Of a stretch of 64,000 nt of DNA, positions 19,739 to 29,469 are shown one piece after another. The notes beneath the pieces are model-generated. The model was not told the origin of the DNA. It did no database searches and saw nothing but the letters and a program-made list of their open reading frames with translations. The DNA comes from Aquilaria yunnanensis (taxonomy: Eukaryota; Streptophyta; Magnoliopsida; Malvales; Thymelaeaceae), in assembly GCA_039654915.1 (NCBI GenBank), contig CM077594.1, forward strand, positions 106,592,893 through 106,656,892, read 5' to 3'. Within the stretch, counting starts at the first letter, position 1. Every line of letters starts with the position of its first letter. The translations under genes and the position numbers were made by a program.

Positions 19739-20290
19739 CAAAGTCACGATTACTGTACGTGCTAGCTGTCGCTTTTGAAATTTTCCTCCCCTTTTGGTAA
19801 TAATGTATCCACTCCTGACGTGAACCAAAGTCACGATTACTGTACGTACTAGCTGTCGCTTTTGAAATTTTCCTCCCCTTTTGGTAATAATGTATCCACT
19901 CCTGACGTGAACCAAAGTCACGATTACTGTACGTACTAGCTGTCACTTTTGAAATTTTCCTCCCCTTTCAGCGATAATGTATCCACTCCTGACATGAGCC
20001 ATAGTTACGATTACTGTACGTGCTAACTGTCGCTTTTGAAATTTTCCTCCCCTTTGGCAATAATGTACCCACTCCTGACACGGACTACTGTATATAGCTG
20101 CCACTTTTGAAATTTTCCTTCCCTTCCAACAATCACATACCTACTCCTGACGTAAGCTACAGTAGTGACTACTGTACATGCTAGCAGCTATTTTGAAAAT
20201 TTTCCTCCTCTTTTAACGATAGTGTACCCATACCTGACCAGAGTCATACTCGTGACTACTGTGTATAGCTGGCAATAATGTATCCACTCT
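19739..20290 (+). repeat. About seven 87-bp direct repeats upstream of LOG
   Basis: Exact 87-bp steps link starts at 19739, 19826, 19913 and 20000; later units are shortened and diverged. Each carries GATTACTGTACGTACTAGCT, TTTTGAAATTTTCCTCCCC, an AATAATGTATCCACTCCTGA-type block and TGACGTGAACC. These blocks match the spacers between the Cys-rich genes (for example GTCATGATTGCTGTACATAT, AATAATGTACTTGCTTCTG), so the array looks like amplified promoter-proximal spacer. TGACG(T) cores resemble as-1/TGA-factor sites, and GTACGTAC is palindromic. Confidence 0.8.
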
Positions 20291-20324
20291 TGAAAATAAA
20301 ATTATTGCCTTATCTCTTCATCTC

Positions 20325-20334
20325 TATAAATATA
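20325..20334 (+). promoter_or_regulatory. TATA box of the LOG-like gene
   Basis: CTCTATAAATATATCC lies 31 bp before the ATG at 20365, directly after the 87-bp repeats and a block like the spacers of the Cys-rich genes. This spacing implies a very short leader if it is used. Confidence 0.6.
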
Positions 20335-20364
20335 TCCTCTTTTCTCACAAGGATAAGGATAGGA

Positions 20365-20994
20365 ATGGAGAAAACCCCAACTCGTAAATCCCGAAGTATT
20401 TGTGTATTTTCTGGGGCTTTTCCTGGAAAAGATGAAGAGTATTTAAAGGCAGCCAACCATTTGGGTAGAGTATTAGCTGAGCAAAAAATACATTTAGTTT
20501 ATGGAGGAGGTAGTGTCGGATTAATGGGAGGTGTAGCATCAGCAGCATCTTTAGGAGGAAGTCAAGTTTTGGGCATCATCCCTGGACCTTTGAAATTTGT
20601 TTCTGGGGGTACGATTGGAGAAGAATTAGTGGTTAAAAATTTGCAAGAGCGTGTGTTACAAATGCTTTTAAATGCTGATGCTTTTATCGCTCTACCAGGT
20701 GGTTTTGGCACGTTGGGAGAAGTCTTTCAAATTGCTTCCATGGCCCAACTTAATTTGCATAAGAAACCCATTGGGCTTTTAAATGTTAACAATTTCTTTA
20801 CAGGTCTGATAGCTTTTATGGATTATGCTATGCAGAAGAATTTCATATCAAGAGTGGCACGGCGAATCATAATATCCGCAACAACTGCTGAAGAATTCCT
20901 AGATAAAATACAAGCTTTTGTTCCTGAACCAGATCCAGCAATGATTCAGATAGACTGGACACGACAGTCTTTTCCGACCAGTTCACTCCCATAA
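20365..20994 (+). CDS. LOG-like cytokinin riboside 5'-monophosphate phosphoribohydrolase, carried by the retrotransposon
   Basis: 209 aa with a Rossmann-like lysine-decarboxylase-family fold. LOG enzymes release active cytokinin base from the riboside 5'-monophosphate in the cytosol. Visible motifs: VFSGAFPGKDEEYLKAA (14-30), VYGGGSVGLMG (45-55) and the signature PGGxGTxxE as PGGFGTLGE (111-119). R96 in LQER sits where the catalytic Arg of the MHxRK motif lies, but the flanking M, H and K are changed. The start at 20365 gives the usual LOG N-terminus; an upstream in-frame codon at 20278 is inside the repeats. Plant LOG genes normally have several introns; this one has none, so capture through an RNA copy is likely. 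The frame is intact. Activity and substrate are not proven by sequence. Confidence 0.9.
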   Translation: MEKTPTRKSRSICVFSGAFPGKDEEYLKAANHLGRVLAEQKIHLVYGGGSVGLMGGVASAASLGGSQVLGIIPGPLKFVSGGTIGEELVVKNLQERVLQMLLNADAFIALPGGFGTLGEVFQIASMAQLNLHKKPIGLLNVNNFFTGLIAFMDYAMQKNFISRVARRIIISATTAEEFLDKIQAFVPEPDPAMIQIDWTRQSFPTSSLP

Positions 20995-21542
20995 TGGTCC
21001 TCTACTCACCCTGTTGAAGTATTGTGGAAGAAAGAAGCGATCTGATCCGTTTTTCTTGTCATTTAGTTTTATTATCAGCATTTTCTTTCGCGTTTCAGTT
21101 TTTCTTTTCAAGGAATTTCTTTTCTTATAAGATAGTTTCGTCCATGCTGATATTAAAACCATGGGACAATGCCTTTAGGTTGGAATGGCTGAGTAAAGAG
21201 TAATTTTTATTACTCTTGAGACGCATCCTATTAGGTCTACTAGGCATAACATTTTGGGGTAGTTAAGCTTTAACCTTATTTGGATGACATATCTCACAAG
21301 GGAATCTATATTTACTGAAGAAAATATTAGATGAACCTTGGATATTGATTCCAAACATCCGTTCCCTTTACATAATTTGTCAGTGTTATTGTCATCATCA
21401 AGATTCACTCATCTTATCGAAGTTTAAATTTTTGCACTCACCTATTATGAAAATTCACACTTTCGAAGAAAATTATTCCAATTTCAATTACTTTCATATA
21501 AATTTCGCTCGAGGTCCTAAGGAAAGCTCCTTAGCCTCAAAA
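20995..21542 (+). other. LOG downstream spacer
   Basis: AT-rich sequence with short C/T runs. No gene recognised. It may hold the LOG poly(A) region; no single signal is convincing. Confidence 0.4.
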
Positions 21543-21691
21543 TCAATTTTCATCATCGGGGTTTTAAGGATGGAACCTTTGCCTCAAAAACAATCAATTT
21601 TCATCATCGGGGTTTTAAGGAAGGAACCTTTGCCTCGAAAACAACCAATTTTGATCATCGGGGTTTTAAGGATGGAACCTTTGCCTCGAGA
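21543..21691 (+). repeat. Three 51-bp repeats preceding the 86-bp array
   Basis: Starts at 21543, 21594 and 21645 are exactly 51 bp apart. Each holds CATCATCGGGGTTTTAAGGA and a GGAACCTTTGCCTC block. The GAACCTTT-plus-CTCAA words recur in the 86-bp unit, so this may be a relic of the array's ancestor. Confidence 0.75.
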
Positions 21692-23917
21692 TCAATCATT
21701 CAGTCCATCTTACAACGATAGAACCTTTCCTATCGTTAGAGGTTCCAAGGACCTTTCCTTAAACCTCAAACAAACAATCAATCATTCAGTCCATCTTACA
21801 ACGATAGAACCTTTCCTATCGTTAGAGGTTCTAAGGACCTTTCCTTAAACCTCAAACAAACAATCAATCATTCAGTCCATCTTACAACGATAGAACCTTT
21901 CCTATCGTTAGAGGTTCCAAGGACCTTTCCTTAAACCTCAAACAAACAATCAATCATTCAGTCCATCTTACAACGATAGAACCTTTCCTATCGTTAGAGG
22001 TTCTAAGGACCTTTCCTTAAACCTCAAACAAACAATCAATCATTCAGTCCATCTTACAACGATAGAACCTTTCCTATCGTTAGAGGTTCTAAGGACCTTT
22101 CCTTAACCTCAAACAAGCAATCAATCATTCAGTCCATCTTACAACGATAGAACCTTTCCTATCGTTAGAGGTTCTAAGGACCTTTCCTTAAACCTCAAAC
22201 AAACAATCAATCATTCAGTCCATCTTACAACGATAGAACCTTTCCTATCGTTAGAGGTTCTAAGGACCTTTCCTTAAACCTCAAACAAACAATCAATCAT
22301 TCAGTCCATCTTACAACGATAGAACCTTTCCTATCGTTAGAGGTTCCAAGGACCTTTCCTTAAACCTCAAACAAACAATCAATCATTCAGTCCATCTTAC
22401 AACGATAGAACCTTTCCTATCGTTAGAGGTTCCAAGGACCTTTCCTTAAACCTCAAACAAACAATCAATCATTCAGTCCATCTTACAACGATAGAACATT
22501 TCCTATCGTTAGAGGTTCTAAGGACCTTTCCTTAAACCTCAAACAAACAATCAATCATTCAGTCCATCTTACAACGATAGAACCTTTCCTATCGTTAGAG
22601 GTTCTAAGGACCTTTCCTTAAACCTCAAACAAACAATCAATCATTCAGTCCATCTTACAACGATAGAACCTTTCCTATCGTTAGAGGTTCTAAGGACCTT
22701 TCCTTAAACCTCAAACAAACAATCAATCATTCAGTCCATCTTACAACGATAGAACCTTTCCTATCGTTAGAGGTTCTAAGGACCTTTCCTTAAACCTCAA
22801 ACAAACAATCAATCATTCAGTCCATCTTACAACGATAGAACCTTTCCTATCGTTAGAGGTTCCAAGGACCTTTCCTTAAACCTCAAACAAACAATCAATC
22901 ATTCAGTCCATCTTACAACGATAGAATCTTTCCTATCGTTAGAGGTTCTAAGGACCTTTCCTTAAACCTCAAACAAACAATCAATCATTCAGTCCATCTT
23001 ACAACGATAGAACCTTTCCTATCGTTAGAGGTTCCAAGGACCTTTCCTTAAACCTCAAACAAACAATCAATCATTCAGTCCATCTTACAACGATAGAACC
23101 TTTCCTATCGTTAGAGGTTCCAAGGACCTTTCCTTAAACCTCAAACAAACAATCAATCATTCAGTCCATCTTACAACGATAGAACCTTTCCTATCGTTAG
23201 AGGTTCCAAGGACCTTTCCTTAAACCTCAAACAAACAATCAATCATTCAGTCCATCTTACAACGATAGAACCTTTCCTATCGTTAGAGGTTCTAAGGACC
23301 TTTCCTTAAACCTCAAACAAGCAATCAATCATTCAGTCCATCTTACAACGATAGAACCTTTCCTATCGTTAGAGGTTCTAAGGACCTTTCCTTAACCTCA
23401 AACAAGCAATCAATCATTCAGTCCATCTTACAACGATAGAACCTTTCCTATCGTTAGAGGTTCTAAGGACCTTTCCTTAAACCTCAAACAAACAATCAAT
23501 CATTCAGTCCATCTTACAACGATAGAACCTTTCCTATCGTTAGAGGTTCTAAGGACCTTTCCTTAAACCTCAAACAAACAATCAATCATTCAGTCCATCT
23601 TACAACGATAGAACCTTTCCTATCGTTAGAGGTTCTAAGGATCTTTCCTTAACCTCAAACAAACAATCAATCATTCAGTCCATCTTACAACGATAGAACC
23701 TTTCCTATCGTTAGGGGTTCTAAGGACCTTTCCTTAAACCTCAAACAAACAATCAATCATTCAGTCCATCTTACAACGATAGAACCTTTCCTATCGTTAG
23801 AGGTTCTAAGGACCTTTCCTTAAACCTCAAACAAACAATCAATCATTCAGTCCATCTTACAACGATAGAACCTTTCCTATCGTTAGAGGTTCTAAGGACC
23901 TTTCCTTAAACCTCAGA
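21692..23917 (+). repeat. 26-copy 86-bp tandem array in the 3' region
   Basis: Starts at 21692, 21778, 21864 and so on to 23839, in 86-bp steps with three 85-bp units (one A lost in CTTAACCTC). Units differ mainly at one site (GGTTCCAAGG or GGTTCTAAGG). Each unit can fold: AACGATAG...CTATCGTT around an 8-nt loop, AGAACCT...AGGTTCT around it, and TAAGGA...TCCTTA beside it. Tandem arrays in the 3' region of Ogre-type elements are known and can seed satellites. The long frame across the start of the array is repeat-driven. Confidence 0.92.
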
Positions 23918-24007
23918 GTTTAGGCGGCGAGAAGGTTTTCAATGCCTAGCTAAGCTGGACGAAATTTGGTAACTAACTTTGCATACATCATGTCCCATGA
24001 AGCATGC

Positions 24008-24016
24008 AAAGGGGGG
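24008..24016 (+). other. Polypurine tract
   Basis: AAAGGGGGG followed by CAGC immediately before the 3' LTR. This is the usual primer site for plus-strand DNA synthesis. Confidence 0.85.
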
Positions 24017-24020
24017 CAGC

Positions 24021-24703
24021 TGTTGACACCCAATTTCGTCCGGCCATTAAAATAATTTTAAAAAAAATTAAATAAAAAAAAATTAAATAAAAAAAATGTA
24101 TTATTATTATTATTATTGTTATTATTATTACTAAATTTTTTTAATTAGTTTAAAATATATATATATATTTTTTTTTTGTTTGTTGTTTTGTTTTGTGAAG
24201 ATTTGATATATGTGTGTATATGTGTATGTTTGAAAGAAAAAAAGAAAACTCCATAAAAATGACAAAATTTAAAAGTTTGAGGTAAAAATGATAAAATTAA
24301 GAAGTTTCAGGCAAAATTGACAAATTCTGAAAGTTCCAGGAGCATTTGGCAGTTTGTCACATAAAATTTTGAGCCTGCCGACGTTTTTGGCTCAAATTGA
24401 CAGAAAACGACAAAATTGTCAAAATCAGAAGCTTCAGGAACTTATCCAGAGGCTGAGAGACGTAAAGGACTAAAATTGTCATTTTACCAATTTAAGAGAT
24501 AAGTTTGAAATTTTTTATTAATTTATCCATCAACAGTTCAGCTAAACTTCCTCTATAAATAGCCCCCCAAATTTTGTGCTGAACACAGAAAAAAATAGCA
24601 AAAAACTTAGAGCTCCGTTTCAAAAAAAAGAGAAAATTACAGCCCTTAGCCCCAGCCCTCTTCCCTTCTTCCCCAGAAAGCCAAAATTTTTTTTCACTGC
24701 TGT

Positions 24704-24745
<42 letters not shown>

Positions 24746-27687
24746 GTGCCTCTCTCCTCACCGTCGCCGCCTCCGCCGTGCCCGTGCCGCCGTCGCCCCG
24801 CCGTCCCGCCTCCGCCGTGCCCGTGCCGCCGTCGCCCCGCCGGCCCGCCGCCGCGTCCCCTTTTCTTTTCCCTCCTTTTCCTTCTTTCTCCTCGGACCTC
24901 CGCCCCTCGCCGGCCGCTGTCTCCGCCGTGCCGTCGCTCGCCGTCCGGTGCCCGTGCCGCCGCGCCACCCCCGCCGTCCCCCCCTGCCCCTGGCCCAGCC
25001 GCCACCGGCCGCCAGCCCCTTTCCCCCCTCGCGCTCGCGTCGCGCCTGTACCCAGCAAAATTCAAAAATTTCAACTTTTAGGTAAAATTCTACTTTAATA
25101 CTTCATCTTTTCAATTCTTTTCATTTTGGTCACTAATCTTTTTATTTTGTTTTTTTTTCAGAATTAATTACTAACTTTATTTTTTTTACTTGTGTATTTA
25201 TTTGTTTATTATTGTTATTGTTACTAACCTTTTTTTTTTTTGTTATTATTAACTTGTTAACTAACTTACTAACAACTAACTTTTAACATTATTATTGTTA
25301 CTAACCTTTTAATTTTTGCATTATTACTAACTTTTATTATTGTTAATTAATTTAATCAACTTGGTTAATTAACAATTAATTAATTTGGCTAAATTTTATT
25401 ATTGTTGTTAATTAATTAATTTAATTAACTTGACTAACTTTTTATTATTGTTGTTAACAATTAATTTAATTAAACTTGGCTAATTTTTATTATTGTTGTT
25501 AATTAATTTAATCTAACTTTTACTAACCTTTTTATTGTTATTAACTAACTAATCCAACTAATCTAACTATATTAATTGTGCTAACTTTTATTATTATTGT
25601 GTTATTAAAGTGGATGGCCAAAAAACCCCACTTTATTAATTGAATTTTTTTATGATTAAAAGATAAAAAAAGGAATTTTACGTGAATAATTTTCTAAAGG
25701 CTAATAAAAATTACTTTTTTTTATTTTGAAACAAAGTTTTTATTCCTTTTAATAAACAAACATAATGAAATAATTCAAAAATAAAATAAATAAATAAATA
25801 AACATAAAATCATTCTTTTAATACATCTTTAAAATTAATAATTAATGAAATAAAAAAAAAATTAAAACTCCATGACCAAATGATCCGCCAGGATTCATGG
25901 CTCGGAAATATTTTTAAATAAAATATATAAAATAAATTTTTTCTTTATAAAAAATAAAAAAAAACTTTAGACTAATATATTAATTATCTATTAATATATA
26001 ATTTTTTTTAGTTTTATTTATTAATAAAAAGAATAAAAAGCGTAAAAATTTTGGGTTAATATTTTATTCAGTAATATTTTACTTATTAAATTATATAACT
26101 TTTTGTTTCTTTTATAAAAATCTTAATCAAATAATTTCAAAATAATACAAAATAAAACAAAAATAATTGAATTTTCTCTTAAATATTTTTGACTTATTGA
26201 TTAGATATATTTTCAGAAATATAAATTAAAATTAAAAAAAAAAATCTTTCATCAGACAAAGAAGAATATAAAAATAAAAATATCAAGACTTTTGTTTTAA
26301 AATACATATAAGTTTTCGGTTAAATAATCTTTTATTCCAAAATAAATTAAATAAATATCAAAACTTTTCTTCTTTTGTTTAAAATTTTTGGTTCTCTTAA
26401 TAAAAAAAAAATAATAAAAAAATAATAAAAAAATAATAAAAAATAATAAAAAAAAAAATAAAAATTTTTAGTTCATGGTATATTGGCTGGAAACTGTCTC
26501 GTGCCCGCTTTTGAGCTGCTTCACCTGGTGAAGAAGGTCTGGCTGAGTAACAACGCCCCGTACCATGATCAAAATTTTTATTTTTAAACTCTTTTAAATT
26601 AACTTCTTATTAAATAAAAATTAATTATTATTTTTTTTAATTCTTTTATAAATTGAGTAATCCTTTAAAATAATAAATATCTTTCATTAAACAAGAAAAC
26701 AAAAAAAGTAAACAAGAAAAAAAAGAAAGATAAGAAAAATAAAAGAAAGATAAGAAAGAAAAATAAAAGAAAGATAAGAAAGAAAAGAAAGATAAAAAAA
26801 ATAAAAGAAAAGATAATAAAAAGAAAAGAAAGAAAGAAAAGACAAGAAAAATAAAAGAAAGATAAGAAAGAAAAATAAAAGAAAGATAAGATAAAGAAAA
26901 GAAAGGAAAGATAAGAAAAAGAAAAGAAAGATAAAAGAAAGAAAAAGAAAAAGAAAAGAAAGAAAGAAAAGAATAAAAAAAGAAAGAAAAGAAAAGAAAT
27001 TAAAAGAAATTTTAAAAAAAAAGTAAAAAAAGTAAAAAAGAAGAAAAAGAAAGAAAGTAAAAAAAGAAGTAAAAATATAAAGATAAATTTTTTTTAGTTA
27101 GTATTAAAAATCATTCATAAATAAAAAGAATTACCATTTAAAAATTAATTTCATAATAATAAGAATTAAATAATTACGATAAATCAATTTCCATATCCGG
27201 ATGATCCGGCAGGATCTACGGTTTGGAAAATATCAAACTTTTTAAAATAAATAAATTAAATAAATACAAAGATAAAAATCCATGTTTACAATATGGATTA
27301 AATTATTTAAAATTTCACCAAATTCCGTGTCCAAATGACTCGGCAGAGTCCATGGTTCGGAATCAAATCTTCCGTGTCCAAATGACTCGGCAGAGTCCAT
27401 GGTTCGGAAGTATAAAATTTCATACAAATTAATTAATTTAAAAATCCACATTTCGACTAATCCAGTTAAAATTTCTAATTTTGAAAATTAACTGAGAATT
27501 ATTTAAAAGCAAAGCAAAACAAAATTAAAATCAACTAAGGTGCCAATTTTTGGGCGTTTTAACAAAGTTGTTTTAACGTAACCGTACTCCCGATCCCCGA
27601 ACTCTCGCAGACCAATTTTAAGGTGACCAATCGACCTAAGAAAACTGATTGGTGGCGACTCCCGAAAACGTTCCGCACGTTGCCACA
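24021..27687 (+). repeat. 3' LTR of the Ogre-like element
   Basis: 3,667 bp, starting TGTTGACACC and ending TTGCCACA. Compared with the 5' LTR it has a longer (CT)n run (about 24707-24742), one extra roughly 30-bp GC-rich repeat unit near 24800, and a few substitutions, for example at 24289 and 24425. The TATA box is at 24554-24561; from this LTR transcription would read out into the MULE remnant and toward ICDH. Confidence 0.95.
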
Positions 27688-28501
27688 ACATGGCATTGAG
27701 TTGGCCTTCTTCTCTCCAATCTTCAAGTCTAACAGCACCGGGGTAGTGATTTTAGGACATTTGGGGGCTTAGGTCACGAAAAGAGTAGTGACGGCAATCT
27801 TCCAATGGATATATGGCATGCAAGGATAATGGCAGATGACATTTCATGAATGGCTTATCATCTAATTTGGCATTGCTAGTGACAATGACACAGGCTAGGC
27901 TTGAATTGCAACAGCTAGGGTGATGTTGGATGATGGTGATGAGACTTGGGTTAGTTGAATTGGTGAGGGCTGGCTGAATTGGCGATGAGATTAAAGAGGG
28001 ATGTGAGAGGCAATGAGGACAGTGGTGGATCTGATTTAGGTTGAATGGCTCATCTTGTTCTTTTCTTTTTCTTTTTCTTTTTCTTTTTTTGCATCAATAG
28101 CAGTGGGAGGTGATGTGGACAGTGGTGGATCGAGGTTGGAATCGGTGAAAGGAGGTTGGGCAATAGGCATGGTAGGCAATCCAGTCTAGGTCCCTAATTA
28201 TGATGGGTTATTTGGTTTAGGTCCCTAACTATGGAGTTTTTATGTTTTGCACATGTGATATTTCATTTCACTCATTATTTGCCACATAATCACATTGTAG
28301 ACATAATATTCTACAATTTGATGGAATATTCTTACCTTCAATTGCACTGTTGGCTATATTTGTCCCAATTCAAAACTTTGGTGGTCAATTTGGCATTAAA
28401 CTATGACTTTAGTGATACAATTGGAACCACTCAAAATTACAGTAAACAATAGGGTCCAGGGCCATAACTATGGTGTTTTTGGCATTTTTCCCTAATAAAT
28501 A

Positions 28502-29469
28502 ATAAATGTGTTCCTTAACTATTTATCTTGTTCATATAAGTTTTTACCCTTAAATTATATTATACATTATATAATGCGGCATATATAAATTATTAAATTT
28601 TTTATGAGGGACTTTTCCATTTGCCCTTATTAAAAAGATCAACGAGATGATTTTTGGGTATGTGAGCATAAGTCAAACCCGCTTAAGCTACGAAAGAGTA
28701 CCAAATCCTTCTAATTGGGCATTAAGGAAAAAAAAGAGAGGCAATTAGGGCATGGTTCAGGGGAAAATCCACTTAGTAAATCAACACCTAACCCGTAAAG
28801 GAAGAAGACTCATATATGGAAAGGAGATCCTCCATCATTGAGACTTCCAAATGCATATGGGTCACATCTAGTCCCATAAAAAGGGGATCTTCACGGCATT
28901 TTCAAAATATATCCCTAAACCCTACTTTCATAACTATTTTGAACAATATTAAAGAGCTAACTTGACCATCAAAATGTTCCCACTGGAAACATCACTTTGG
29001 CCTCTGATGGTGTCTTTTGTGTGCAAGTCCTTGGTTCACATTGCCTAGCAACTAAGAGTCTATTCCACTTGGCTTGGTTGGCAACTCCCTCATATTACTA
29101 TCACATTGTGAAAAAAGAACAAATAAAAACAACAATAATAATCAATTTCATTTTATATGAAAAAACAAGTAAGTCATTCTGAAACAAATTATGGCGTCCA
29201 ATATAAAGGAGAAGAAAAGATAAATCAACACAAATTTTTCCCCTGCTATGTTAACAACTTTGGCAAAATCCTCTAGTTTTAATGAAGTGAGTGTATAGTT
29301 CAAAGATTATAAGAATCCGGATTGTTTGAAAAGATAAAATTATAATAATCCTATGTTTGGTTTAAAGTAGAGAATAGTTATCTATCATTCTGACTCTCTA
29401 AAAAATTCACATTCTTCACAAATTTTGTTCCATCCATTCTTCTAACTTATGTTAGGTTGAGTTGAATCC
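28502..29469. other. AT-rich intergenic, no gene seen
   Basis: Degenerate AT-rich sequence with only short open frames. No RNA gene or recognisable domain. Confidence 0.5.

Larger units (their letters stand above)
2393..27687 (+). mobile_element. Giant Ogre/Tat-type Ty3-gypsy LTR retrotransposon (25,295 bp) with cargo genes
   Basis: Complete element. LTRs at 2393-6038 and 24021-27687 begin TGTTGACACC and end TTGCCACA; the 5-bp target duplication ACATG is exact (2388-2392 and 27688-27692). Order: 5' LTR, tRNA-Arg primer site, ORF1, gag-protease, intron, RT-RNase H-archaeal RNase H-integrase, four tandem Cys-rich protein genes, 87-bp repeats, LOG-like gene, 51-bp and 86-bp repeats, polypurine tract, 3' LTR. 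Size, the extra ORF upstream of gag, the second RNase H, the tRNA-Arg primer and the intron between protease and RT are established hallmarks of the Ogre group of the Tat lineage. All frames are open. The LTRs differ by only a handful of substitutions plus microsatellite and short-repeat indels, so the insertion is recent and the element may be active. Confidence 0.95.
2200..28492. mobile_element. Non-autonomous Mutator-like element, interrupted by the Ogre retrotransposon
   Basis: The outer ends form imperfect terminal inverted repeats: 2200 onward reads GAGAAAAGTACAAAAAAAAA, and the reverse complement of the end at 28492 reads GGGAAAAATGCCAAAAACAC. The similarity continues about 135-200 bp inward (2200-2340 against the reverse complement of 28360-28492). 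Both ends are flanked by the identical 9-mer TAATAAATA (2191-2199 and 28493-28501), the target-duplication length typical of MULEs. Without the nested retrotransposon the element is about 1 kb: 193 bp on the left and about 800 bp on the right, including a CT-rich run near 28055-28090. No transposase frame is visible, so it is non-autonomous. The inner content is not recognised. Confidence 0.7.

Noticed and set aside
19677..19946. Minus-strand 89-aa frame with internal repeats
   Set aside because: It is the reverse reading of the 87-bp promoter-like repeats (a period of 87 is divisible by 3).
21345..21848. 167-aa frame at the start of the repeat region
   Set aside because: Its sequence is a translation of the 51-bp and 86-bp repeats and ends as the array begins.
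21692..23917. CRISPR-like look of the 86-bp array
   Set aside because: Units are contiguous and nearly identical over the whole 86 bp with no variable spacers, in a plant retrotransposon.
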